Shown piece by piece: positions 45,836-57,074 of a stretch of DNA of 64,000 nucleotides. The translations under genes were made by a program, and so were the position numbers. Every line of letters starts with the position of its first letter. Positions within the stretch are counted from its first letter, which is position 1. Source of the DNA: Coprinopsis marcescibilis (lineage: Eukaryota > Basidiomycota > Agaricomycetes > Agaricales > Psathyrellaceae); NCBI GenBank assembly GCA_004369085.1, contig ML210147.1:310001-374000 (forward strand). The letters are read 5' to 3'. The notes beneath the pieces were generated by a model. The model did not search any database. It was not told the DNA's origin and worked only from the letters and a program-made list of their open reading frames with translations.

Positions 45836-45981
45836 ATTGTTCGTTTTGATTGGCTCGTCGATGGAAACAAGGACTGGTCACGTCACATGTCAATATCCCA
45901 CGCTCTCTCTTCCTCGTACTACCAAATCGCTGGCGTCGACCGTCCTTTCACTTAGACCACCGTCCTTTTTTATTTAACTTT
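45836..45981. promoter_or_regulatory. Divergent promoter region LRR gene / FKS1
   Basis: 146 bp between opposite start codons; must carry control elements for both genes. A CACGTC-type half E-box lies at about 45878-45888. No further motif is clear. Confidence 0.4.
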
Positions 45982-48900
45982 ATGGCCTACAATCCGGGCT
46001 TTCCAAAGCCTCAGGATCCCAGAAGTAATCCCTTTTCTTCCCCCCAGCTTCCCCGCCCTCAGAACAATAATGGCCCCCAAATTCCCCGCCGAGACTACGA
46101 CAACGAATCCGACATGGGCGACCACTACAATGCTATGAACTCAAGCTCAAGCCGGTTGGCAGGGGCGCCCTCTTTTCATGACCGTTCTAGTGGTCTGAGT
46201 GGTATGTTCCACCCAGCTCTTCCCCTGTATCCATCCAAACCCTCCTTTTTCCAGGCGAAGGCTCCGCAGATATGTACAACCGTCGCTATGATCCCTCAGT
46301 CGACTCTCATACAAGCAGTGCATCTGGAATGTCTCCATTTGCGGACCCTGGTTTGCTGGCGCCTGAACATTACCCCGCCTGGTCTGCGGAGCGTCAGATT
46401 CCCATGTCGACCGAAGAAATTGAAGATATCTTCCTCGATCTCACTCAGAAGTTCGGGTTCCAGAGGGATTCAATGAGGAATCTGGTCAGTATCTACCTCA
46501 AACTTGCCTTTCTTGATGCTCATAGCAACTGCAACAGTTCGACTTCACCATGCACCTTCTTGATTCTCGGGCTTCCAGGATGACACCCAATCAAGCATTA
46601 ATCACATTGCATGCGGACTACATCGGTGGCCAGCATGCTAACTATCGAAAATGGTACTTTGCGGCGCAGTTGAACCTTGACGATGCAGTCGGTCAATCGC
46701 AGAATCCGGGTCTTCAGCGGTTGAAGAGTGTGAAGGGTGGGAAAACTGCCGGTGCGAAATCACTCGACACCGCCCTCAACAGGTGGAGGAATGCGATGAA
46801 CAACATGAGTCAATACGATCGTCTCCGACAAATCGCACTCTACCTGCTCGTTTGGGGAGAAGCCGGCAACATCCGTTTTATGCCAGAATGCGTTTGCTTC
46901 CTGTTCAAGTGTGCAGACGATTATTACCGCAGTCCAGAATGCCAGAACAGGATCGATCCCGTTCCCGAAGGCCTGTACCTCAATAGCATCATCAAACCGC
47001 TCTACAACTTTGTCCGGGATCAAGGATACGAGGTTGTCGACGGAAAGTTCGTTCGCAAGGAGAAGGACCACAAGGATATCATCGGCTATGACGACATCAA
47101 CCAGCTGTTCTGGTATCCTGAAGGGCTTGCAAAGATTGTTCTCAAAGACGGGGTGAGTACTATATTTTCTTAAATTCACGAGTTGTATATTTATTCCATC
47201 CGCAGACACGACTTGTGGATGCCCCACCAGCCCAGCGTTATCCCAAGCTCGGCAAAGTCGAATGGAATCGCGTTTTCTTCAAAACATACTTCGAGAAGCG
47301 TTCCGTTGCCCACCTTCTCGTCAATTTCAACCGAATCTGGATTCTCCATATTTCGGTCTTTTGGTTCTACACCGCGTTCAACTCCCCAAGAGTATATGCT
47401 CCCCGCAACGAGCGAGAGCCTTCCGTTCCGATGACATGGTCTGCAACCGCCCTCGGTGGCGCTGTTGCGAGTTTGATCATGATTCTTGCGACTATCGCCG
47501 AGTTTTCTTACATCCCCACCACATGGAACAACGCATCTCATCTCACCACTCGCCTGATATTCCTCCTCATCGTCCTCGCTCTGACTGGCGGTCCCACCGT
47601 CTACATCGCCATAGTTGACGGTCGACCCAACCAAGGCAACATCCCCTTCATCATCGGTGTCGTTCAATTCGGCGTGTCAGTGCTTGCTACAGTCGCCTTT
47701 GGCATCATCCCGTCAGGCCGAATGTTCGGTGATCGTGTTGCCGGCAAATCAAGGAAATATATGGCTTCACAAACCTTCACAGCTTCATATCCATCCCTCC
47801 CTCGCTCAGCTCGCATGGCATCGATCGGCCTTTGGCTTCTCATCTTTGGGTGCAAGTTTGTGGAGTCGTACTACTTCCTCACCTCCTCGTTCAGTAGCCC
47901 CGTTGCGGTGATGGCTCAGGCTAAAGTGCAAGGTTGCAGCGACCGCTTCTTCGGAGACGCCCTTTGCTCCAACCAAATTCCATTCACGCTCGCCATCATG
48001 TATGTCATGGATTTGATCCTTTTCTTCCTCGACACATACCTCTGGTACATCATCTGGATCGTCGTATTCTCTGTTGGTCGTTCCTTCTCCCTTGGTCTCT
48101 CCATTTGGACCCCTTGGAAGGACGTTTACACCCGACTTCCCAAACGCATCTACGCCAAACTTCTCGCCACCGCTGAAATGGAAGTCAAGTATAAACCCAA
48201 GGTTCTAGTCTCCCAAATTTGGAACGCCATTATCATTTCCATGTACCGCGAGCACCTACTCTCTATCGATAACGTTCAGCGGCTCCTTTACCATCAAGTG
48301 GACTCACCCGACGGACGAAGGACACTTCGAGCCCCACCATTCTTTACCAACTATGATGGCAAGGGTTTGAAAGGGAATTTCTTCCCAGCTGGGGGTGAAG
48401 CAGAACGGCGCATATCGTTCTTTGCATCGTCACTCACTACTGCTCTGCCCGAACCACTTTCCATCGACGCTATGCCAACGTTCACGGTTCTCGTCCCCCA
48501 TTACTCCGAAAAGATTCTCCTCAGCCTTCGAGAAATCATTCGTGAGGAGGACAAGAGCACTCGGGTCACCCTTTTGGAGTACTTGAAGCAATTGCACCCG
48601 GTCGAGTGGGACAACTTCGTTAAGGACACCAAGATCCTTGCAGAGGAAGTCGACGATGGAACTGGTACACAACACAGTGAAAAGAAGGCTGACGATCTGC
48701 CGTTCTACTGCATCGGCTTCAAAAATTCGTCGCCTGAATACACCCTCCGAACCCGTATCTGGGCCAGTCTCCGCGCTCAAACCCTTTATCGAACCGTTTC
48801 CGGAATGATGAACTACTCCAAGGCAATTAAACTCCTGTATCGTGTGGAGAACCCGGATGTGGTTCATACCTTTGGCGGAAATACTGAGCGATTGGAACGC

Positions 48901-51741
48901 GAGCTGGAGCGAATGGCTCGCAGGAAATTCAAGTTCACCATTTCCATGCAACGGTTTTCCAAATTCAACAAGGAGGAACAGGAGAACGCGGAGTTCTTGC
49001 TGCGTGCATATCCGGACCTGCAAATTGCCTATCTCGATGAGGAGCCAGCCGCCAAAGGAAGCGAAGGTCGCCTCTTTTCCGCCCTCATTGACGGACATTC
49101 GGAAATTGACGAAAAGAGTGGCAAGAGGAAACCCAAGTTCAGGGTCGAACTTCCGGGCAACCCTATCTTGGGAGACGGAAAGTCTGACAACCAGAACCAC
49201 GCAATTATCTTCTACCGCGGAGAATATCTACAGCTGATCGACGCCAATCAGGACAACTACCTCGAGGAGTGTCTAAAGATTCGCAGCATTCTGGGAGAGT
49301 TCGAAGAATTGTCGGTTTCCAGCCAGAGCCCTTACGCACAATGGGGCCACAAAGAGTTCTCTAGGTCACCGGTTGCTATTGTTGGTACTCGGGAATACAT
49401 CTTCTCCGAGAACATTGGCGTTTTGGGTGATATCGCCGCAGGGAAGGAACAAACATTCGGTACCATGACGGCCCGTGCGCTGGCGTGGATTGGAGGCAAG
49501 CTGCATTACGGACATCCCGATTTCCTCAACGCGTTATTCATGAACACTCGAGGTGGAGTGTCCAAAGCTCAAAAGGGTCTGCACTTGAACGAAGATATTT
49601 TTGCCGGAATGAACGCCTTTGGTCGAGGTGGACGAATCAAGCACTCGGAGTACTACCAATGTGGAAAGGGTCGTGATCTTGGTTTTGGAACCATTCTCAA
49701 TTTTCAGACCAAGATTGGAACTGGTATGGGTGAACAAATGTTGAGCCGAGAGTACTATTACTTGGGTACCCAGCTTCCCATCGATCGATTCCTCACCTTC
49801 TACTATGGCCATCCTGGATTCCACGTCAACAACATTCTTGTCATCTACTCGATCCAGATCTTCATGCTCACCTGTAAGTTTGTGTTGCCTTTGACGAACC
49901 GGGGTTTCCTTTATTAACGAGCCTTTCTCAGTGCTGTACATCGGTACGCTCAACAAACGGCTGGGTATTTGTCAAGTGGATACTCGTGGCGAGGTTCTCC
50001 CCGGTCAACCAGGATGCTACCATCTCATCCCTGTGTTCGACTGGATTCGTCGTTGCATCGTTTCCATTTTCCTTGTTTTCTTCATTGCTTTCTTGCCGCT
50101 CTTCTTGCAAGGTCAGTCTATTTAACGCCTGATTCTGAGCATCCTTCTAACGACATCAAATGTAGAACTCGTTGAACGTGGCACTGGCAAGGCTTTGCTC
50201 AGGTTAGCAAAGCATTTCTTGTCGCTGTCCCCTATCTTCGAAGTCTTCTCAACACAAATCTACTCCAACTCAATCCTGAGCAATTTGACCTTCGGTGGCG
50301 CTCGTTACATCGCCACTGGCCGTGGATTCGCAACCACCCGAATTTCCTTCAGTATCCTCTACTCCCGATTCGCCGGTCCCAGCATATACATGGGCTTCAG
50401 GAATCTGCTCATCTTGCTCTACGTTACTCTCACGATCTGGATTCCCCACCTCATCTACTTCTGGTTTTCAGTCATGTCCCTATGCATTGCCCCGTTCCTC
50501 TTCAACCCACATCAGTTCTCGTTCGCCGACTTTATCATCGATTATCGAGAGTTTTTGCGATGGATGTCGCGTGGCAATTCGAGGACGAAGGCGAGCAGTT
50601 GGTACGGGTATTGCAGACTTTCAAGAACCATGATCACAGGTTACAAGAAGAAGAAGCTTGGCCACCCATCCGAGAAGTTGTCTGGCGATGTTCCTCGAGC
50701 AAGCTGGCGCAATCTCATCTTCTCGGAAATCTTCTGGCCGATGTTCATTGCTGCCCTCTTCATCGTCGCGTACATGTTCGTCAAGTCCTTCCCTGTTGCA
50801 GGTGTCCAGAACCCTAGCCCATTGATTCGGATCGCCATCGTGTCGATTGGACCCATCGCTGTCAACGCTGCCATTTTGATCACTCTCTTCCTCATTTCCC
50901 TTGCCCTTGGCCCGATGATGGACGGGTGGGTGAAATTCGGATCTGTAATGGCCAGCATTGCCCACGTCTTGAGTCTACTCGTCCTGATAGGTTCATTTGA
51001 ATTCCTCGTGCGTATTCTGAAGTTTAATGAATATTTCGATGCTGAACCCTATTACTCTAGTGGTTCCTTGAACAATGGGATGCCTCAAACGCTGTGTTGG
51101 GTGTTATTTGTATCGCCGCTATCCAGCGCGCCATCCACAAATTCCTCATCGCCGTTTTCCTCACCCGTGAATTCAAGCACGACGAGACCAACAGAGCTTG
51201 GTGGACTGGAAAGTGGTACGGTCGTGGCTTCGGAAACTCTGCCATTTCCCAACCTGCAAGAGAGTTCATCGTCAAGATCGTGGAAATGTCATTATGGGCG
51301 TCCGACTTTTTGCTTGCCCATATTCTTTTGATCATCATGACCCCGCCGATCTTAATTCCATTCTTCAACAGCCTACATTCTACTATGCTGTGTAAGTCTC
51401 TATTGTTTCTCTAATTGTTTGCACATGCTAACCCGCAACAGTCTGGTTGCGTCCTTCGAAGCAGATTCGAGCTCCGCTATTCTCCACGAAACAGAAGAGA
51501 CAGCGACGTTGGATCGTAAGTTAATTCTGCACCGTTCGGATGACACTGTACTAACTTCAAAACCAGGTGGTCAAATACACCATTGTTTACATCTTCATGG
51601 TTGCTATCCTTGCAGCTTTGATCGTTCTTCGTAAGTGTTCCGACCTACTATCTCGAAGCTCCAGTTGACCCAACGCCCTGGATAGCTGCCATCTTCCAAA
51701 AGCAACTCAAGTTTAATTGCGAATTCTGCAGGAAGATCTAA
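45982..51741 (+). CDS. FKS1: 1,3-beta-glucan synthase catalytic subunit
   Basis: Plasma-membrane synthase making cell-wall beta-1,3-glucan from UDP-glucose (GT48), target of echinocandins. The start at 45982 gives [20 protein letters not shown] and a disordered N terminus. FKS1 domain 1 includes [35 protein letters not shown] and [20 protein letters not shown]. Six membrane spans follow, then the large cytosolic domain: [40 protein letters not shown] segments, [60 protein letters not shown] and, near its end, [18 protein letters not shown]. More spans follow to the end NCEFCRKI at 51741. About ten introns, mostly near both ends; one exon (47215-49870) is about 2.65 kb. Length about 1,780 residues is normal. 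Confidence 0.97.
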
Positions 51742-52156
51742 CAGACTAACCCATACCTCATCACTGCATTTCTACACCACGGTGACGTCCCACATACCAT
51801 CATTTTGCATCAGTCATTTCCATGTACTATACTTTATTATAGATATCCGTATTCGTAGGTAGTATTGGTAGCAGACAATATCGCTGTCGTTCGTTTCATG
51901 CTTAATTTAATTGGATTCAAAGAGGGATTTGTTTGAAAATTACATTATGTGTTGCCATCAAGGTTAAGGCCAAGGCTACGTGTGACCATCACCGTGACTC
52001 GGACTCTATGTATAATTGACTCGCTACCGCGGTCGCGCCCAACTGTGATCCTCTTTCCTCTGGCGTCCACCTCGACCTCCCATTCCATGATTATCTGATA
52101 CGCCTACCAATTAATACCCATATAATATCTACCACGTTCCACACAACACTTGGACA
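51742..52156. other. Intergenic between tandem FKS1 and RAD3
   Basis: About 415 bp with the FKS1 3' UTR and the RAD3 promoter. No coding signal. Confidence 0.6.
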
Positions 52157-55100
52157 ATGAAGTTCTACATCGATAACCTCCCCGTTTGTGACCCCGAAAC
52201 TTCTGAAACACCCTTAACTTTTTGCTAATGACACCTACTACCTCACAGATTGTTTTCCCTTACGACCGGATATACCCAGGTACGCACAGGGCATATGGCT
52301 GATGTGTCTTTCTAAATTGTCTTCAGAGCAATATGCATACATGTGTGATCTCAAAAGAACCCTGGACGCAACGGTATGCTTGGACATCGGCAACTCTCCA
52401 TGAATGGGACTCATGGGGCAAACACAAAGGGTCATTGCGTTTTGGAAATGCCTTCAGGAACTGGGAAGACCGTATCTCTGCTGTCTCTGATTGTATCCTA
52501 TCAGCAAGTGTGCAAGCTCCTCTACTCTATTGTTCTTTAACTAATGGTTTCAGTTTTTCCCCACCCGCCGAAAACTTGTATACTGCTCTCGAACAGTACC
52601 GGAAATTGAGAAGGCTTTGTTTGAATTGAAGCGCCTAATGGCTTTTCGAATTGAGCAAGCAGAGACGGAAGAGCAGAAGGAGAAGGAGAGAAGTTTTATG
52701 GGACTTGGATTGACCAGTCGAAAGAACCTTTGCCTCAACCCGGATGTAAGTAAATGTGGACAACGGTACGCGAGCTGGCTTAACACACCTGCATAGGTGG
52801 CGAAAGAGAAGAAAGGAACAGTTGTCGACGCGCGTTGTCGAGACCTTACGAACTCTATGGTTAGCGAGAAGAATCGGCAAAATCCAGGCTCAGTTCCTGT
52901 ATGCGATTGGCATGAGGTACGTCAGGAATCTGGTGAAGCTTGCATAATATTAGCTGATGTCAATCCATAGAATCTGGGAGCGATGGAACCTGGAACATTG
53001 ATTCCTAGTGGTATTTGGACATTGGAGGACGTGCTCGAATACGGAAGACAAAAGGTCATATGTCCTTATTTCGCAGTCCGAAGAATGGTAGGCGACAATA
53101 TCTGTATCACCTGCACTTTCACTTAACTCCTAATAGATGGCTTTCGCGGACGTGGTCATCTACTCATACCACTATCTATTGGACCCAAAAGTGGCAGAAC
53201 AAGTCTCAAAAGATATCTCGAAAGACTCCATAGTAGTATTTGATGAGGCGCATAATATCGGTACTTGTCAACCTTTCATAGACCGAAATTTGCGTATCCT
53301 GACCCAATTTCGTTCCTAGACAATGTCTGCATTGAATCCCTCAGTATTGACCTGACAAGACCTATGTTAGACTCGGCGGCCCGTAGCGTCACGAAACTGG
53401 GTGAAAAGATTGAAGAGTGAGTAATATCGAACCTTGAAGACGTGGCGCCGACTTCTGTTGTTTAGAGTGAAGACAACCGATGCTGCAAAACTGCAGAATG
53501 AGTATGCAAAGCTTGTAGAAGGTCTTCAAGATGCGGAAGAAGCGGATAGCGATACAATAATGGGCAATGCCGGTTCGATAGCTTCCTTTCCAATCCTTTT
53601 ACGTGTGATTCTTACCATCCAAAAGTCCTCCCCGACGATCTTCTGGACGAGGCGATTCCAGGCAACATACGCAAAGCGGAGCATTTTGTTGCATTCTTGA
53701 AGAGATTCGTGGAATATCTAAGAGTGCGACCTTCACTCCATTAACTTGATCCCCCAGCTAATACCGAAACAGGCACGGATGAGGGTCACTAGAGTTGTCG
53801 TAGAAACCCCATTGTCGTTCTTACTTCATCTCAAGGATATCACATACATTGAGAGAAGGCCATTAAGGTTAGTCACGATACGTTTTCAGTCCTAACACGT
53901 TTTTGACATCCTTCTCTCGTCAAGGTTCTGTGCAGATCGTTTGCAGTCTCTAGTTCGAACGTTGGAACTTGGCAGGTTGGATGAATATGCAAGTCTACAA
54001 AAGGTTGCTAGTTTCGCGACCCTGGTGGCAACGTATGAAAAAGGTATGGTAACTACTGTAATCTCATTGTGTTGGCACTCACGTAGTCAGGATTTATCCT
54101 TATTCTGGAGCCGTACGAGACGGATAACGCCACAGTCCCGAACCCGGTTTTCCACTTCGCGTTGGTTTTTTTCCCGACTTTATTGTGCGCGCTACTGAAT
54201 CACGACCAGGTGCTTAGACCCATCTCTCGCCATTAAACCGGTCTTTGAACGGTTTAGTAGTGTTGTAATCACCTCAGGAACGATCTCTCCTCTCGACATG
54301 TATCCGAAAATGCTGCAATTCACTCCGGTTGTGCAAGAAACATATCCCATGACGCTTACAAGAAACGCATTTCTCCCGTTGGTACGTTCCTGTTGCGTCA
54401 TACGTTATCAGGCCTTGATATGGTACATTTGACAGGTCATCACACGCGGGAGTGACCAAGTCGCTATTAGCTCAAGGTTTGAAGTTCGGAATGATCCAGC
54501 AGTCGTCCGGAACTTTGGAAGCATTTTGGTCGAATACAGCAAGATTGTTCCAGACGGAATTGCCGCCTTTTTCCCAAGTTACTTGTATATGGAGTCTATC
54601 GTTGCGGCGTGGAATGATATGGTGCGTACCTCAGGGACATGACACTATCAATGGTCTGACTCCGAATCAGGGCATTTTGAAGGAAGTCTGGAAGCACAAG
54701 CTGATCTTCGTGGAAACTCCGGATTCTAATGAGACCAGCATTGCCTTGGAAAACTATCGACGGGTAATCGATTTAACTCATTTGTAATGAACGCTCGCTG
54801 ATGGTACCTAGGCTTGTGACAATGGCAGAGGAGCTGTTTTGTTATCTGTAGCCAGAGGCAAAGTATCCGAAGGAATCGATTTTGACCATAATTATGGACG
54901 GGCAGTTATCATGTTCGGGTAGGTTGACCCCCCAGTGTCACTGGCGCGGAACTAATTATTGCTGTCTAGTGTCCCTTATCAGTATACGGAAAGTCGTATA
55001 TTGAAGGCACGACTTGAATACTTGCGTGCTGCGTATCGGATAAGGGAATCAGAGTTCCTTGGGTTTGACGCCATGAGAAACGCGGCGCAATGTGTCGGAC

Positions 55101-55525
55101 GTGTTCTTCGTGGAAAAACTGACTGGGGACTCATGGTCTTTGCCGACAGAGTTAGTATATCCTACCTCGTGCTTGAAGCCTTACTGAAACATGCTATTTA
55201 GCGGTTTGCACGCGCAGATAAGCGATCGAAACTTCCAAGATGGATCAACCAATACATCACAGAGACCGCATCCAACCTCTCCACTGACATGGCCTTGACT
55301 TTGTCAAAGCTTTTCATGCGCACGATATCGCAGAACCCGAACGAAAATCAAACTGGGATCTCATTGTGGACTCTCGAAGATGTTGAGAAGGCTCAAGAAA
55401 AACAGAGGGCTCTTGCATTGGAGGCGGAGCAGCGTAAAGAAGACACGGACGATGACGAGGATGACGAATATGGGAACGGAGGATTAAGCGATTCTGCACT
55501 CATGGAGGTGGATTTAGATGTTTAG
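52157..55525 (+). CDS. RAD3: TFIIH 5'-3' DNA helicase XPD
   Basis: ATP-dependent helicase subunit of TFIIH for nucleotide excision repair and transcription initiation. The start at 52157 gives MKFYIDNLP and then [20 protein letters not shown]. Walker A is [20 protein letters not shown] (codons near 52450). Iron-sulfur cysteines occur in [24 protein letters not shown] and [10 protein letters not shown]. Walker B is IVVFDEAHN (DEAH at 53242-53253). Helicase domain 2 motifs: [38 protein letters not shown] and, in [20 protein letters not shown], the arginine motif VI. The acidic tail ends ALMEVDLDV. About 17 introns. Every key motif is intact and the length (about 800) is normal. It ends 82 bp from the convergent Cys/His gene. 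Confidence 0.96.
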
Positions 55526-55607
55526 AGTGATAAGAACATATACACGTTTGAGGTACTGTTGCGACATATTATTAACACGCTTAGAGAGTTGATGTAATTC
55601 AATTGCT

Positions 55608-55887
55608 TTAGGAGCCGCCACCACAACGGTCTTCGCATTTCCCGGGTACCTGGAATCTATGTCAGAAACAAACAATTGCCTGGCTAGAGGTGAATAGCAC
55701 TTGCCACACGTTCGACCACCCGCTCTGGCTGCGTATATGACCTATGGCAGTGACAATTTTCGCATATAGCACGATGTCCTTTGCTCGCCGAACAAGCTGG
55801 TTTGTCGCAGTCACTGAGGCTCTCGCTGATGAAAACCCTGTGCGTACACCCTTCGAACTCATTAAACCGCAAAATCCGGTGACACAT
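55608..55887 (-). CDS. Small Cys/His protein, member 3 of a three-gene family
   Basis: Two exons, 55720-55887 and 55608-55649, encode 69 residues. The product reads MCHRILRFNEFEGCTHRVFI, SESLSDCDKPACSASKGHRA, ICENCHCHRSYTQPER and, after a 70-nt intron, VPGKCEDRCGGGS. Cys2, His3, Cys14, His16, Cys27, Cys32, Ser35 and His38 sit at exactly the same positions as in the genes at 5261-5806 and 10724-11123; the tail ends in CxxxC. The donor used (gtggtc) is weak, so the tail is less sure than the first 56 residues; reading on without splicing gives a Cys-poor end at 55684. An open frame continues upstream of this ATG, but there is no earlier ATG and the two relatives also begin MC. Function unknown. 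It is convergent with RAD3. Confidence 0.72.
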
Positions 55888-57074
55888 GCTATTGAGTTTG
55901 CACCGTGTCAGCAAAAGCCACCTTGGACCTACACTGAGGGATAATCTTACCTGTCTGTCGTCGGCGGAGTAGGCTGTCTAGCGCAGATTGTCGAATCAAA
56001 GATTTAGACTTCGATCTACCGAGGCATAGAAGACGTCAGCGAACATGTAGTGGTGAGTTTCGTGGAGGTATTACCTTTTTCTTGTAGGACAAGACAGAAG
56101 TGGATCGTGAATCGAGGTTGGCGATGGGAGGTTGGCCCATTCCCCCTCCCTCCTTTAAATGTGTTTTCGAGTTTAGCTGGGGGTTTACGGTCCGGCTTGA
56201 AGCCTGTATACAGCGAGGCACCTTGAACCAGTTCGGGCAGACATGGTCAAAATTCAGGGCTGCACTAGCTGGAGACGTTGTCTGGGAAGTGCCGGATGTG
56301 CACGCAAGGTTTGATATATGGGAGATCGAGATCGAGATCCGGTGACTAACAGGCAAACTGGGAACGAAAGGCTGGCCAGGTACCAATAGCTAAACAGCTT
56401 GAAGACGCTTGGCCGAGGGACGGCCAGTGATGTGGTGCTGCTGACTAGATAAAAGGGCGGTAAGATAACTTGACGGCTGCCTCATGCCCTCCAGGATTAT
56501 CATCCTGGCCATATATCCAAGCGACAGACTCAGTGCAACCTTTGCTTTCGTTCCGACCAACGCGGAGGACCGACGCAACGCTAAAATATGACTCCAACCA
56601 AGCTGATCACCCCAAGACTGGGTGTTCAAGAGTATCAGCAACGCTTCGCCGGCGGCTCTTTCCTACCGACCTTCGAAGAGTGACTGGTGACAAGCCGCGA
56701 TGGGGCTTTTTCAGGCGTATTCAACCCATAACCTGGGATCCTAATGATTATCGCTGAAGATCGCTCCACTTCTGCCAGCATGGCATGGAAGCATCGGACG
56801 CCTAGTCCCCTGCTTGCGACTTGCGGCATGTCATTGTAAGATACCGGGTATTAATAATGTCGGTCTGAGATCGATCACATGTCGGCGCCTGAACGATGGA
56901 TTTGAGCGTCTATAACAGCCCAGAGGAAATGGACATTGCTTTCGGTCTAAAGGAAAGAGTAGGGATAGTACACGGTGTACTGTAATTATGCTGTTGATAT
57001 AGTGTATTAAACCTTCCCGCGAAGGTAGGCGCATCTAAGACAGATTCCCTAAATCTTGACAGGTTGGCATGCCA
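55888..57074. other. Long intergenic stretch
   Basis: About 1.19 kb between the Cys/His gene and the 3' end of YME1, both on minus. A plus-strand frame of 81 codons at 56100-56345 and a few others have no family resemblance. It probably contains the Cys/His gene promoter and YME1 3' UTR. I see no supported gene. Confidence 0.5.

Noticed and set aside
48430..49200. Antisense open frame of 256 codons inside FKS1
   Set aside because: It mirrors the highly conserved, intron-free FKS1 exon on the plus strand; no family resemblance and codon constraint from the sense gene explains its openness.
56100..56345. 81-codon plus-strand frame
   Set aside because: Isolated, no splice partners, no recognisable motif.
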